From: Stutzerimonas stutzeri | GTDB lineage: Bacteria; Pseudomonadota; Gammaproteobacteria; Pseudomonadales; Pseudomonadaceae | Assembly: GCF_000219605.1 (NCBI RefSeq) | Contig: NC_015740.1 | Span: 2,108,001-2,172,000 of the forward strand | Reading direction: 5' to 3' | DNA: 64,000 nt | Shown: piece by piece, positions 1-8,303 of the stretch | Position numbering within the stretch: the stretch's first letter is position 1 | How the letters are laid out: the number at the start of each line of letters is the position of its first letter | Program-made: the position numbers and the translations under genes | Notes under the pieces: generated by a model | The model's database searches: none | What the model saw: only the letters and a program-made list of their open reading frames with translations | Told to the model about the DNA's origin: nothing

Positions 1-105
1 CGCGAAGTGCCGCGCGCGACCGCCATCGCCTGCGTCCAGGCGCTTCGCCCCAAGGCTATCCAGCATCCGGCGCATGTCGGCTGGATCGAACGCTTCGGCG
101 CATGA
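1..105 (+). CDS. C-terminal fragment of an unidentified protein
   Basis: An open frame enters from the left edge and stops at TGA 103-105, giving 34 residues that end in GWIERFGA. It lies 10 bp before the YnfA-like gene on the same strand, so it may belong to the same arsenic-linked transcript. I do not recognise the family from this tail. Reading frame and codon use fit a real gene end, but no motif is visible. Confidence 0.5.
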   Translation, partial: REVPRATAIACVQALRPKAIQHPAHVGWIERFGA

Positions 106-115
106 CGGGCCTCTC

Positions 116-442
116 ATGCTGAATACGCTCGGCTTGTTCGTCATTACCGCGATAGCGGAGATCGTTGGCTGTTATCTGCCGTACCTCTGGCTGAAACAAG
201 GCAAGAGTATCTGGTTGCTGGTTCCGGCGGCGCTTTCCCTGGCGCTGTTCGCCTGGCTGCTGTCACTGCACCCCACCGCCGCCGGGCGGGTCTACGCCGC
301 CTACGGTGGCGTTTACGTCGCTGTCGCACTGGTCTGGCTGTGGCTGGTCGACGGGGTTCGCCCCACCGGGTGGGACCTGCTCGGCTGCGCCGTGGCGTTG
401 CTGGGCATGGCGATCATCATGTTCGCGCCGCGCAATCTCTGA
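116..442 (+). CDS. YnfA family small membrane protein
   Basis: 108 residues, the usual YnfA/UPF0060 length. Four hydrophobic helices are visible, with family blocks [13 protein letters not shown] near the N-terminus, AAYGGVYVA in the middle and [19 protein letters not shown] at the C-terminus. YnfA proteins resemble small multidrug resistance (SMR) transporters of the inner membrane. The ATG at 116 is chosen because homologues start just before the first helix; an in-frame ATG at 74 would overlap the preceding gene. It sits 26 bp upstream of the ars-type GAPDH gene, so co-transcription with gap-arsJ is likely. A role in arsenic export is inferred only from this position. Confidence 0.85.
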   Translation: MLNTLGLFVITAIAEIVGCYLPYLWLKQGKSIWLLVPAALSLALFAWLLSLHPTAAGRVYAAYGGVYVAVALVWLWLVDGVRPTGWDLLGCAVALLGMAIIMFAPRNL

Positions 443-468
443 TCCATCATTTCAGGAGCGAGTCATCC

Positions 469-1479
469 ATGAGCATAAAAGTAGGCATCAACGGTTTCGG
501 CCGCATCGGTCGCCTGGCCCTGCGTGCGGCCTGGGATTGGCCGGAGCTGGATTTCGTGCAGATCAACGATCCGGCCGGCGATGCGGCCGCCCATGCGCAC
601 CTGCTCAATTTCGACTCTGTGCATGGCCGCTGGCAGCACGAGGCGAGCGCCGACGGCGACTGCCTGGTCATCAACGGCCAGCGTGTGAAGGTCAGCGCCA
701 ACAAGGCGATCGCCGACACCGATTGGTCGGGCTGCGATCTTGTCATCGAGGCGAGCGGCAAGATGAAGACCGTTGCGGTGCTGCAGCAGTATCTGGAGCA
801 GGGGGTCAAGCGCGTGGTGGTCAGCGCGCCGGTAAAGGAGGCGGGCGCGCTGAACGTCGTCATGGGCGTCAATGACGGCCTGTACGATCCGGCGCAGCAC
901 CGCATCGTCACCGCGGCGTCCTGCACCACCAACTGCCTGGCACCGGTGGTCAAGGTGATCCATGAGCACCTGGGCATCCGCCACGGTTCGATCACCACCA
1001 TCCATGATCTGACCAATACGCAGAGCATTCTTGATCAGCCACACAAGGATCTGCGCCGCGCCCGCGCCTCGGGCATGAGTCTGATCCCCACCACCACCGG
1101 CTCGGCCACGGCGATCGCCGAGATATTTCCCGAGCTGCGCGGCAAGCTGAACGGCCATGCCGTGCGCGTGCCGCTGGCCAATGCCTCGCTCACCGACTGC
1201 GTGTTCGAAGTGGAGCGCGCTACCGATGCCGCCGAGGTGAACCGGCTGCTCAAGGCCGCCGCAGAGGGCGAGCTGAAAGGCATCCTCGGGTATGAGGAGC
1301 GGCCGCTGGTTTCCATCGATTACCGCACCGACCCGCGCTCGTCGATCATCGATGCGCTGTCGACCATGGTGGTCAACGGCACGCAGGTGAAGATCTACGC
1401 GTGGTACGACAACGAGTGGGGCTACGCCAACCGCACCGTTGAACTGGCGCGCAAGGTCGGGCTCGTCGACGTCCGGTAG
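469..1479 (+). CDS. gap: ArsJ-associated glyceraldehyde-3-phosphate dehydrogenase
   Basis: 336-residue type I GAPDH. The N-terminal Rossmann motif is INGFGRIGR (residues 7-15) and the active-site SCTTNC places the catalytic Cys at 152. An AGGAG ribosome site lies 10 bp before ATG 469. Because arsJ follows directly, this is most likely the arsenate-dedicated paralogue. In that pathway the enzyme uses arsenate in place of phosphate to form unstable 1-arseno-3-phosphoglycerate, which ArsJ exports. The pathway is established for such gap-arsJ pairs; its operation here is inferred from gene order. A housekeeping glycolytic role is the alternative, but the family-specific neighbour argues against it. 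Confidence 0.92.
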   Translation: MSIKVGINGFGRIGRLALRAAWDWPELDFVQINDPAGDAAAHAHLLNFDSVHGRWQHEASADGDCLVINGQRVKVSANKAIADTDWSGCDLVIEASGKMKTVAVLQQYLEQGVKRVVVSAPVKEAGALNVVMGVNDGLYDPAQHRIVTAASCTTNCLAPVVKVIHEHLGIRHGSITTIHDLTNTQSILDQPHKDLRRARASGMSLIPTTTGSATAIAEIFPELRGKLNGHAVRVPLANASLTDCVFEVERATDAAEVNRLLKAAAEGELKGILGYEERPLVSIDYRTDPRSSIIDALSTMVVNGTQVKIYAWYDNEWGYANRTVELARKVGLVDVR

Positions 1480-1493
1480 GGCAGGTTACATCC

Positions 1494-1523
1494 CCTTAGG
1501 GAGGGTTGCAGCCCGCCCTGAGG
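1494..1523 (+). other. Intercistronic hairpin between gap and arsJ
   Basis: Arms CCTTAGGG (1494-1501) and CCCTGAGG (1516-1523) pair over 8 bp with one G-T wobble and a 14-nt loop. No T-run follows, so it is not a classical terminator. It may stabilise the upstream message or lower arsJ expression relative to gap. Confidence 0.35.
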
Positions 1524-1569
1524 GTTCGCGCCTGTATCAGTGATCCGTACACATCTTCGAGCCGCCGCC

Positions 1570-2784
1570 ATGCACGCTCTCCAACGTCTCGCGCCGGAAA
1601 TCCGCCAGTACCTGGTGGTGACCGGTAACTACTGGGCCTTCACACTCACCGACGGCGCATTGCGCATGTTGGTAGTGCTGCACTTCCATGCGCTGGGCTA
1701 CTCGCCCTTGCAGATCGCCGCGCTGTTCCTGTTCTACGAAATATTCGGCGTCGTCACCAACCTGATTGGCGGGTACCTCGGCGCGCGGCTTGGTCTGAAC
1801 CGGACGATGAACCTCGGCTTGGCGCTGCAGGTCGCGGCCCTGCTGATGCTCACCGTACCGGCCTCATGGCTGACCGTGCCCTGGGTAATGGGTGCGCAGG
1901 CGCTTTCCGGCATCGCCAAAGACCTGAACAAGATGTCCGCCAAGAGCTCGATCAAGCTGTTGGTACCCGACAGCCAGCAGGGCACGCTCTATAAGTGGGT
2001 CGCGATTCTCACCGGCTCGAAGAATGCCCTCAAGGGCGTAGGTTTCTTCCTTGGCGGCGCGCTTCTTACGCTGCTGGGGTTCGCCGGTGCGGTTCTCTCG
2101 ATGGCTGCCGTACTGGCGCTGGTCTGGCTGGCCAGTCTGGTGCTGCTGAAAAAGGATCTCGGCAAGGCCAAGGCCAAGCCCAAGTTTCGCGACATCCTGT
2201 CCAAGAGTCGCGCGATCAATGTGTTGTCCGCGGCGCGCCTGTTCCTGTTCGGCGCGCGAGACGTGTGGTTCGTGGTGGCCTTGCCGGTGTATCTGAGCGC
2301 GGTTTTCGGCTGGGACTTCTGGATGGTCGGCGGCTTCCTTGCGTGCTGGATCATCGGTTACGGCATTGTCCAGTCGGTCGCACCGGCGATCACCGGCAAA
2401 CGCAGTGGCAAGGTCCCGGATGGTCGGGCGGCATGCCTATGGGCAGCTTCGCTGGCGGCATTGCCTGCGGCAATTGCGATCGGGCTGGCGACGGCTGCGT
2501 CGCCACAGTGGGTGCTGATCGGAGGATTGATGTTGTTTGGCATGCTGTTTGCGGTGAATTCATCGCTGCACAGCTATCTGATCGTCAGCTACGCCAAGGA
2601 GGACGGTGTCTCACTGGACGTGGGTTTCTACTACATGTCCAACGCCCTGGGGCGGCTGGTGGGCACGCTGCTCTCGGGTTGGGTGTTCCAGGCCTACGGC
2701 CTGCAGGCTTGCCTGTGGGTGTCGTCCCTTTTCGTAGTGCTCGCCGCGCTTATCTCTCTGTGGTTGCCGCGACACGACGGCTAG
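1570..2784 (+). CDS. arsJ: Organoarsenical efflux MFS transporter ArsJ
   Basis: 404 residues with about twelve hydrophobic segments. The N-terminal block EIRQYLVVTGNYWAFTLTDG, the downstream ALRMLVVLHFHALGY and the loop KDLNKMSAKSSIKLL are characteristic of ArsJ. It exports 1-arseno-3-phosphoglycerate made by the adjacent GAPDH, giving arsenate resistance without reduction to arsenite. The start is uncertain: ATG 1570 matches the expected N-terminus, while an in-frame GTG at 1540 would add ten residues; neither has a strong ribosome site. The gene ends 34 bp from the convergent porin gene. Confidence 0.92.
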   Translation: MHALQRLAPEIRQYLVVTGNYWAFTLTDGALRMLVVLHFHALGYSPLQIAALFLFYEIFGVVTNLIGGYLGARLGLNRTMNLGLALQVAALLMLTVPASWLTVPWVMGAQALSGIAKDLNKMSAKSSIKLLVPDSQQGTLYKWVAILTGSKNALKGVGFFLGGALLTLLGFAGAVLSMAAVLALVWLASLVLLKKDLGKAKAKPKFRDILSKSRAINVLSAARLFLFGARDVWFVVALPVYLSAVFGWDFWMVGGFLACWIIGYGIVQSVAPAITGKRSGKVPDGRAACLWAASLAALPAAIAIGLATAASPQWVLIGGLMLFGMLFAVNSSLHSYLIVSYAKEDGVSLDVGFYYMSNALGRLVGTLLSGWVFQAYGLQACLWVSSLFVVLAALISLWLPRHDG

Positions 2785-2818
2785 GGCAGGGCGGGCGCCG
2801 AGCACCCGCCTGACATGA

Positions 2819-4072
2819 TCAATAGCTGTACTGCAGCTGCGCCCAGAGCTTCTCGGTATCCACCGAGTAATCATCGGCGTCGTAGCCGGCGTACTTGACG
2901 GTGGCCACCAGTCCTTTGGCCAGCGGGATGGCATGGCTGTAGGCGACGTTGATCTCCTCGCCGTATTGCTGGCTGCCGCGTTCGGCGCGGAAATCGTGGT
3001 ACCAGGCCTGCAGCGTTCCACCGAACAAAGGCAGAGTGCCGCCGAGATAGACATCCTGCACACCGTCCGCAGGCGTCAGCAGGAAGGCATCGGCCCAGCC
3101 CTGAAAGGCGTGCTTGGTAGCCAATGGCGTCTGGAAGGCCCGATTGCCCGGCCCCGAGTCGCCACCCAGGACTTCCACGCCCGCTTTCAGAGTCGCACCC
3201 TTGAGGGCATAGCCCAGTTCGGCCAGGTAGTACTCACTGCTCAGCTCCTGAGGATTGCCGGCGTAGTCCTGCTGGCGTGCATATTCAAGCGCATAGCTGA
3301 TGCCGTGGAGGGCACCATTCAGACGCAGGCCGGTGGTCTTGCTGGACAGGGTGCCGAGCGCGGCGGTGGGTGCGCTAGCGATGTTGTCCAGTCCCAGCAG
3401 ATAGCTGTAGGCGGTGGCCGTCAGCTCCGGTGAGTGCGCGTAGCGGGCGTTGAACAGATGGCTGTGGCCTTCGATATTGGCCGGGTTGGCGCGATTGTCG
3501 AAACGGTTGTCGTCCGGGCCGAAGATCGTGTTGATGTTATCGATGTAGGCGTAGGTCAGCATCAGCTTGTCGAGCGGTTGCAGCTGGCCCAGCACGCCGT
3601 CGTAGGTCTGCTCGTTCTGGCGCCAGGCGACACCACCAACGAAGCGTTGATTGTCCAGATTGATCCGCTGCCGCCCGACCACAGCATTGCCGAGCGCATG
3701 GTCGTACCGCAGCAGCGCCTGATTGATCTCGCTGCCGTCGGGGTCCGGAACGGTCGAATAGTCGGTCTGGCCGTTGCGTGTGCTGTTGTACGCCGCGTCG
3801 CCCAGGCGGCTGACGTTGTCGGCCTCGACCAGCGCGGACAGGCCATACCACTGACCGGTCTGGAAGCCGATGCGGGTGCGCAGCGTCTGCGCATTGGCAT
3901 GTTTCAGCGCGTTGTCCTGGTCGATGTGCTCGTAGCGATAGCGCAGATCCAGAATCGGCTTGGCATCGGTGAACAGATCGCTGAAGTTCTCGCCGGCGAG
4001 GATCGCCGGACTGCAGAACAGCCCGACGCTAAGCAGGCAGGGTGTCAGATGATGTGGACGCAGCTTTCTCAT
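2819..4072 (-). CDS. Outer-membrane porin, alginate-export-like
   Basis: 417 residues. The signal peptide ends near residue 26 (AILAGENFSD). The rest is alternating amphipathic beta-strands with many Tyr and Asn, and it ends in the aromatic signature LWAQLQYSY typical of beta-barrels recognised by BamA. Segments such as LRYRYEHIDQDN, GRQRINLDNQRFVGGVAWRQNEQTYDG and YAYIDNIN are typical of the alginate_exp (AlgE-like) porin family widespread in Pseudomonas outside alginate clusters. Substrate unknown; alginate itself is unlikely because no alg genes are nearby. The start has AGGGAG about 8 bp upstream on the minus strand. Confidence 0.85.
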   Translation of the reverse strand: MRKLRPHHLTPCLLSVGLFCSPAILAGENFSDLFTDAKPILDLRYRYEHIDQDNALKHANAQTLRTRIGFQTGQWYGLSALVEADNVSRLGDAAYNSTRNGQTDYSTVPDPDGSEINQALLRYDHALGNAVVGRQRINLDNQRFVGGVAWRQNEQTYDGVLGQLQPLDKLMLTYAYIDNINTIFGPDDNRFDNRANPANIEGHSHLFNARYAHSPELTATAYSYLLGLDNIASAPTAALGTLSSKTTGLRLNGALHGISYALEYARQQDYAGNPQELSSEYYLAELGYALKGATLKAGVEVLGGDSGPGNRAFQTPLATKHAFQGWADAFLLTPADGVQDVYLGGTLPLFGGTLQAWYHDFRAERGSQQYGEEINVAYSHAIPLAKGLVATVKYAGYDADDYSVDTEKLWAQLQYSY

Positions 4073-4213
4073 GTGTTGCTCCCTTGGTTGGCATCGGAGC
4101 GAACGATAGGCTGCTTACTATTTTTGCCACAGCAGTCAAGGCTGAAAAAATGCTCTGCCGCGGGCATTGCAGCCCGCTTCGGGCTGCATGTGGCTCAGAA
4201 GTCAGCGTTTCGC

Positions 4214-4393
4214 TTAATGCGCAATGGCAGCTTTCAACATGCCGATATCGGTTGCGGCACGCTGGATCAGCGCCGCAGCGTTCGGCCCCGTTTTTTCCTG
4301 CCCGCTGCGACGACCACGACGCCAGTGCGCCATCGGCTGCAGTGCGCTGATATCCGAACGGGTTACCAGTTCTTCGAGTGATCGCTTGCTCAT
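4214..4393 (-). CDS. Small hypothetical protein (59 aa)
   Basis: A short minus-strand frame begins MSKRSLEELVTRSDISALQP and ends MLKAAIAH, preceded by a well spaced GAGGA ribosome site. It is basic (WRRGRRSGQEK in the centre) with flanking helical segments and no membrane segment or signal peptide. I do not recognise a family. It lies between the porin and the RES toxin, in the toxin's direction but 133 bp downstream of its stop. The ribosome site and balanced composition favour a real gene; the short length keeps confidence moderate. Confidence 0.5.
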   Translation of the reverse strand: MSKRSLEELVTRSDISALQPMAHWRRGRRSGQEKTGPNAAALIQRAATDIGMLKAAIAH

Positions 4394-4526
4394 CGTCGCG
4401 TCCTCACATCGTCTGTTCGGGGGAGCGTCCGTGCGCCGTGGGGGAGTCCTTGAGCAAAGGATGCGCGGCGTTTGTTACAGCTGGTTGGCAGTGCCGCACG
4501 TGCGGACGAGCGGCGCCGGGGTGGGC

Positions 4527-5225
4527 CTACGGCGAAACCTCGCCGATGGCGCTCACACTGGTAATGCCGGCGTTCCAGATCATCTCGTAATGAGCGGTCT
4601 GGACAATGGAGAGCACATTGCGCGGCGTCATGAGCGCCCAGCAATGCTGGCCAGGCTTGCGCACCGAGCGGTAGCGCAGACCTGCAAAGCCGTCCTGCCG
4701 GAGCTGACGACCGAACTGGCGCGCCGCGGAATAATCGCTCGGATCGTAGATCGGGTCGGTCAGCGCGACGGTCGTGGCATCCAGCAGGCCTGCCTCGTCG
4801 AATTGGCACGACAATCCGCGAAAGACGAAGCGCTCGAAGTTCAGACCCACCACGCCGGACCAGTACAGTTCCTGGTGATGGCGCACTTCGGCCAGGGCCG
4901 TTTCCATGCTGTCGGCCAGGTAGAGCACGCCGTAACTGCCATCGCTGAAACGCGAGCCTGAGGGATTCACATGGGTGAACGGAGCGGTGGCATAGGAGCA
5001 GCCGGGAATGCCGAACGGGATCTCGTCGCGGGGAATCAGCTCGAGTCGGCCGGTCTCGTTGTGCAGGCGCGGGTTCGTCAGGGCCTGGAGCTGATAAAGC
5101 ATGTCGAACTCATCGGCGTCGGCCACGTCATCGAACAGCTCGATGGGCGGAAACTTCGAGTTCACCAATCGATACGCCTGCAGCTTCGCCGGTGGCCGAA
5201 TCGGCAGCCGCTTCGGCACTACCAC
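4527..5225 (-). CDS. RES-domain toxin (NAD+-degrading family)
   Basis: 232 residues. The RES fold is seen from YRLVNSKFPP near the N-terminus through RFSDGSYGVLYLADSMETALAEVRHH in the middle to GLRYRSVRKPGQHCWALM near the C-terminus. These segments carry the conserved Arg, Glu and Ser that name the family. RES toxins of RES-Xre pairs degrade NAD+ and cause growth arrest. The gene overlaps the upstream antitoxin by 7 bp, giving the antitoxin-first order typical of these modules. Length is normal and no disruption is visible, so the system looks intact. Confidence 0.9.
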   Translation of the reverse strand: MVVPKRLPIRPPAKLQAYRLVNSKFPPIELFDDVADADEFDMLYQLQALTNPRLHNETGRLELIPRDEIPFGIPGCSYATAPFTHVNPSGSRFSDGSYGVLYLADSMETALAEVRHHQELYWSGVVGLNFERFVFRGLSCQFDEAGLLDATTVALTDPIYDPSDYSAARQFGRQLRQDGFAGLRYRSVRKPGQHCWALMTPRNVLSIVQTAHYEMIWNAGITSVSAIGEVSP

Positions 5226-5623
5226 TGCGCGCCCCGCAGGCTGTCGATCCGCCGAAATGTCTCGTACAGCGAAATCATGTCGCCCTGCGCCATGACCGCC
5301 AGCGGTGAACGGCCGTTGAAGAACTCGTTGTGATTGGGCATTCCAGGGAAACCGTAGGTGTTCTCCGGATTATCGAAGATCAGTCGCAGAGCGGCGTGGA
5401 TATTGAGGATGAAACTGATGCGCTGCATCTGATCCGGATCCAGGCTCACCGACCAGTCGGCATTACGCAACTTGGCGCGCGCATGAGTGCTGCGGGAGAT
5501 ACGCAGAATTCGACAGGCCTGTTCAGTCGTGGCCTGCCATTTGTCCAGAATATTCACCGCAGCGCGCAATCCAGTTGTGCATTGATCCTTGGAAAAAGCG
5601 GCTACTTGAAGGCTGGCTGACAT
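5219..5623 (-). CDS. Xre/MbcA/ParS-type antitoxin
   Basis: 134 residues. The N-terminal half contains a helix-turn-helix-like region (TEQACRILRISRSTHARAKL). The C-terminal half is the DUF2384 toxin-binding domain (LIFDNPENTYGFPGMPNHNEFFNGRSPLAVM, split around the Gly-Arg-Ser-Pro-Leu core). It neutralises the RES toxin and should repress its own promoter through the inverted repeat just upstream. It is the first gene of the pair, and the toxin start lies inside its last codons, implying translational coupling. Confidence 0.9.
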   Translation of the reverse strand: MSASLQVAAFSKDQCTTGLRAAVNILDKWQATTEQACRILRISRSTHARAKLRNADWSVSLDPDQMQRISFILNIHAALRLIFDNPENTYGFPGMPNHNEFFNGRSPLAVMAQGDMISLYETFRRIDSLRGAQW

Positions 5624-5646
5624 CGCAATGGTTCCGACAGTTTGTT

Positions 5647-5714
5647 TCTGTAGATACAGATTAGCACAAATTTATTCTACAGATTTATAGAGACGCCGAT
5701 ATTGTCCGCAACTT
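5647..5714 (-). promoter_or_regulatory. Promoter and operator-like inverted repeat of the RES/Xre module
   Basis: The AT-rich gap before the antitoxin contains a perfect 8-bp inverted repeat, TCTGTAGA (5647-5654) and TCTACAGA (5676-5683). A further imperfect palindrome CTGTAGATACAG lies at 5648-5659. On the minus strand a TTGCGG / 16 bp / TATAAA promoter ends at about 5684, with an overlapping TAGAAT. The repeat covers the likely transcription start, as expected for autorepression by the Xre antitoxin. The inverted repeat is seen; the promoter and its regulation are inferred. Confidence 0.5.
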
Positions 5715-5847
5715 AACGCCCAACAAACGTGAAGGGCTTGAAGTACGCACAATCGAGCGCAACCGATCTTTGAGCGGCTGATGGGATATACAGGAGGGAT
5801 ATTCGAATGGGCTGCGCCGGCGCCAGTTGCTGGAACCAACGGAAGTT

Positions 5848-5934
5848 TGGTGCCCGGAGCGGGGGTCGAACCCGCATACCCTTTCGGATGAGGGATTTTA
5901 AGTCCCTTGCGTATACCAATTTCGCCATCCGGGC
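5848..5934 (-). tRNA. tRNA-Leu (anticodon TAA)
   Basis: The minus strand reads as an 87-nt class II tRNA. The acceptor stem is GCCCGGA paired with TCCGGGC and CCA is encoded. The anticodon arm is AGGGA-CTTAAAA-TCCCT with anticodon TAA. A variable arm with paired ends and a TTCGACC T-loop are also present. It decodes UUA/UUG leucine codons. No integrase or duplicated 3' end was seen beside it, so it does not appear to be an occupied attachment site. Confidence 0.96.
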
Positions 5935-6023
5935 GTAGGCTGCGTCGCAGCGCGCCGATGGGGAATCGGCGGCGCAGGACTATAACCAGCCTCCGAGGCC
6001 CACGCAACCAGAACGACCGGCGT

Positions 6024-8303
6024 TCAACCACCAGAACTGCCAGACAAGGCCCACCACCCGGGCAGCAGGCGACGCACCTGCGGACGGCCAAAACGATCGT
6101 CGATCAGATGCACGACGCCCTCGTCCTGCTGTGTGCGGATCACTCGGCCGGCGGCCTGCACGACCTTTTGCAAACCAGGGTAGAGATAGGTGTAGTCGTA
6201 ACCGTGGCCGCGCCCGAACAGCTCGTCGAGCCGTATCTTGAATTGTTCGTTGACCGGGTTGACCTGCGGCAGGCCAAGGGTCGCGACGAAGGCACCGATC
6301 AGGCGCTGGCCGGGCAGGTCGATACCTTCGGCGAAGGCGCCGCCAAGCACGGCGAAACCGATGCCTTCGCTGTGTTCGGTGAAGCGATCGAGAAAGGCAT
6401 TGCGCGCCGCTTCCTGCATGCCGCGGGTCTGCTCCCAGAAGGGTACGTCCGGGCATTGCTCGCGCAGCAGCGCGGCGACCTGTTGCAGGTAATCGAAGCT
6501 GCTGAAGAAGGCCAGGTAGTTGCCGGGCCGCTCGCGGTACTGACGGGCAATCAGTTCGACCACGGCGCCCAGCGAGGCCTGCCGGTGCTGATAACGGGTC
6601 GAGACATGCTCGGCCAGGCAGACGCGCAGTTGCCGGCTTTGGAACGGCGACTCGACATCGATCCAGGCACTGCCGGCGGGCAGGCCCAGCATGTCGGCGT
6701 GGAACCTGCGCGGGCTCAGCGTGGCGGAGAACAGCACGCTGGAACGCGCCTGCGCCAGGCGGGGAGCCAGAAAGGGGGCGGGAACCACATTGCGCAGGCA
6801 AAGGATCGAACGACGGGCCTTGCTGCGAGCAGTCGCCGGCAACAGGCTGATGTCGAACAGAGAGTGTTCACCGAACAGCTCGGCGACACGGCAGAAATGC
6901 ATGGCGTCGAAATAGGCCCGTTGCAGTTCCGCATCCAGCCCTGCGGGTTGCTCGCCCAGATAGTCGGTGATGGCGCTGACCGCCTGTTGCAGCGCGCCCA
7001 GCAGCTTGAGCGGCAACTCCGGTTGCACCTGGTAGTCCGCCAGCTGCTCGCGATGCAGCTCGTTCCAGCAGCGCTGCACGCGCCCCAGCGGCCGCTTCAA
7101 GGGTGCTGGCGCCTGGCTGGCGAGGCCGGCGAAGGCGCGCTGATCGAGCTCGGCGCTGTACATGCCACGTGCCCGGTCAATCAGGTTGTGCGCCTCGTCC
7201 ACCAGCAGGCAGATGCGCCAGTCGTTGGCCAGCGCCAGGCCGTGGAGGAGGGCGCTGCTATCGAAGTAGTAGTTGTAGTCACCGACCACCACGTCCGCCC
7301 AGCGTGCCAGCTCCTGGCTGAGGTAATAGGGACAGACCTGATGGGCAAGCGCCGCTTCGCGCAGGGCCGCCTGGTCGAGCAGGGCCTGCCCCAGCGCGGC
7401 GGCCCGCGCCGCGGGCAGGCGGTCGTAAAAGCCGCGGGCGAGCGGGCAGGATTCGCCATGACAGGCCTTGTCCGGGTGTTCGCAGGTCTTTTCGCGCGCC
7501 ACCAGCTCCAGTACCCGCAGTCCATGGTTGGCGTTGCGTTGCAGCGTCTGCAGCGCATCCAGTGCCAGGCGTCGACCGGACGTCTTGGCGGCCAGAAAGA
7601 ACAGCTTGTCCAGCCGCTGCCCCGGAAATGCCTTGAGCTGCGGGAACAGGGTGCCAAGCGTCTTGCCGATGCCGGTAGGCGCCTGCGCCATGAGCGTGGT
7701 GCCCGTGCAGGCAGCCTTGTACACCGCCTCGGCCAGTTGCCGCTGGCCGGTACGAAAGTCGTCGTGGGGAAAGCGCAGGGCGGAAAGTGCCTGGTCGCGC
7801 GCAGCGCGGTGGGCCATTTCCTGTGCGGCCCAATCGATGAACGCCTGACACTGGGTCTCGAAGAACACGCGCAGCTGTGCTGCGGTGTGACGCTCGACGA
7901 ACAGCGTTTCCTTGTGGCTGGTGACGTCGAAATAGACCAGTGCCAGTTCGAGTTCATCGAGCCCGCGTGTCTGACACAGCAGCCAGCCATAGATCTTCGC
8001 CTGCGCCCAGTGCAACTGGCGATGATTGGCGGGCTGGCGTTCCAGGTCGCCGCGAAAGGTCTTGATCTCTTCCAGGCGATTGCGCGCCGGGTCGTAGCCA
8101 TCGGCACGGCCGCGCACGCTCAGTTGCCCGTATTGCCCCTCCAGGGCGATCTCGCGCTCGTAGCCATCGCCACGCCTGGCGGTGACCTGGGCGTGCCCGG
8201 CGATGCCTTCCAGCGCGGTGGGCGAGGGCGTGAAGCGCAGATCCAGATCGCCGACCTTGGCCGTGAATTCGCAGAGCGCGCGCACCGCGACCCGATAGCT
8301 CAC
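6024..8303 (-). CDS. XPD/DinG-like Fe-S helicase with N-terminal RecB-like nuclease motifs
   Basis: 759 residues from the GTG at 8303, which overlaps the upstream FAN1 stop in a GTGA. Walker A is APTGIGKT (208-215) and the DEAH box is VDEAH (368-372). Four cysteines (274, 281, 286, 324) between them fit the 4Fe-4S cluster of XPD/DinG superfamily 2 helicases, and the C-terminal motif VQAAGRVIRT is motif VI. The first 110 residues resemble a RecB/Cas4-type PD-(D/E)XK domain: GRADGYD (65-71), EEIKT (78-82) and a QxxxY motif (QAKIY, 101-105). It probably unwinds and trims damaged DNA together with FAN1. The nuclease assignment is inferred from motif spacing only. Confidence 0.88.
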   Translation of the reverse strand: MSYRVAVRALCEFTAKVGDLDLRFTPSPTALEGIAGHAQVTARRGDGYEREIALEGQYGQLSVRGRADGYDPARNRLEEIKTFRGDLERQPANHRQLHWAQAKIYGWLLCQTRGLDELELALVYFDVTSHKETLFVERHTAAQLRVFFETQCQAFIDWAAQEMAHRAARDQALSALRFPHDDFRTGQRQLAEAVYKAACTGTTLMAQAPTGIGKTLGTLFPQLKAFPGQRLDKLFFLAAKTSGRRLALDALQTLQRNANHGLRVLELVAREKTCEHPDKACHGESCPLARGFYDRLPAARAAALGQALLDQAALREAALAHQVCPYYLSQELARWADVVVGDYNYYFDSSALLHGLALANDWRICLLVDEAHNLIDRARGMYSAELDQRAFAGLASQAPAPLKRPLGRVQRCWNELHREQLADYQVQPELPLKLLGALQQAVSAITDYLGEQPAGLDAELQRAYFDAMHFCRVAELFGEHSLFDISLLPATARSKARRSILCLRNVVPAPFLAPRLAQARSSVLFSATLSPRRFHADMLGLPAGSAWIDVESPFQSRQLRVCLAEHVSTRYQHRQASLGAVVELIARQYRERPGNYLAFFSSFDYLQQVAALLREQCPDVPFWEQTRGMQEAARNAFLDRFTEHSEGIGFAVLGGAFAEGIDLPGQRLIGAFVATLGLPQVNPVNEQFKIRLDELFGRGHGYDYTYLYPGLQKVVQAAGRVIRTQQDEGVVHLIDDRFGRPQVRRLLPGWWALSGSSGG

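Noticed and set aside
2786..2814. Terminator between arsJ and the porin
   Set aside because: GGCGGG and CCCGCC can pair over six bases, but the loop is long and there is no T-run on either strand.
5848..5934. tRNA-Leu as an integration site for a genomic island
   Set aside because: No integrase, excisionase or direct repeat of the tRNA 3' end was found on either side; flanking genes are ordinary Pseudomonas core genes apart from the toxin-antitoxin pair.
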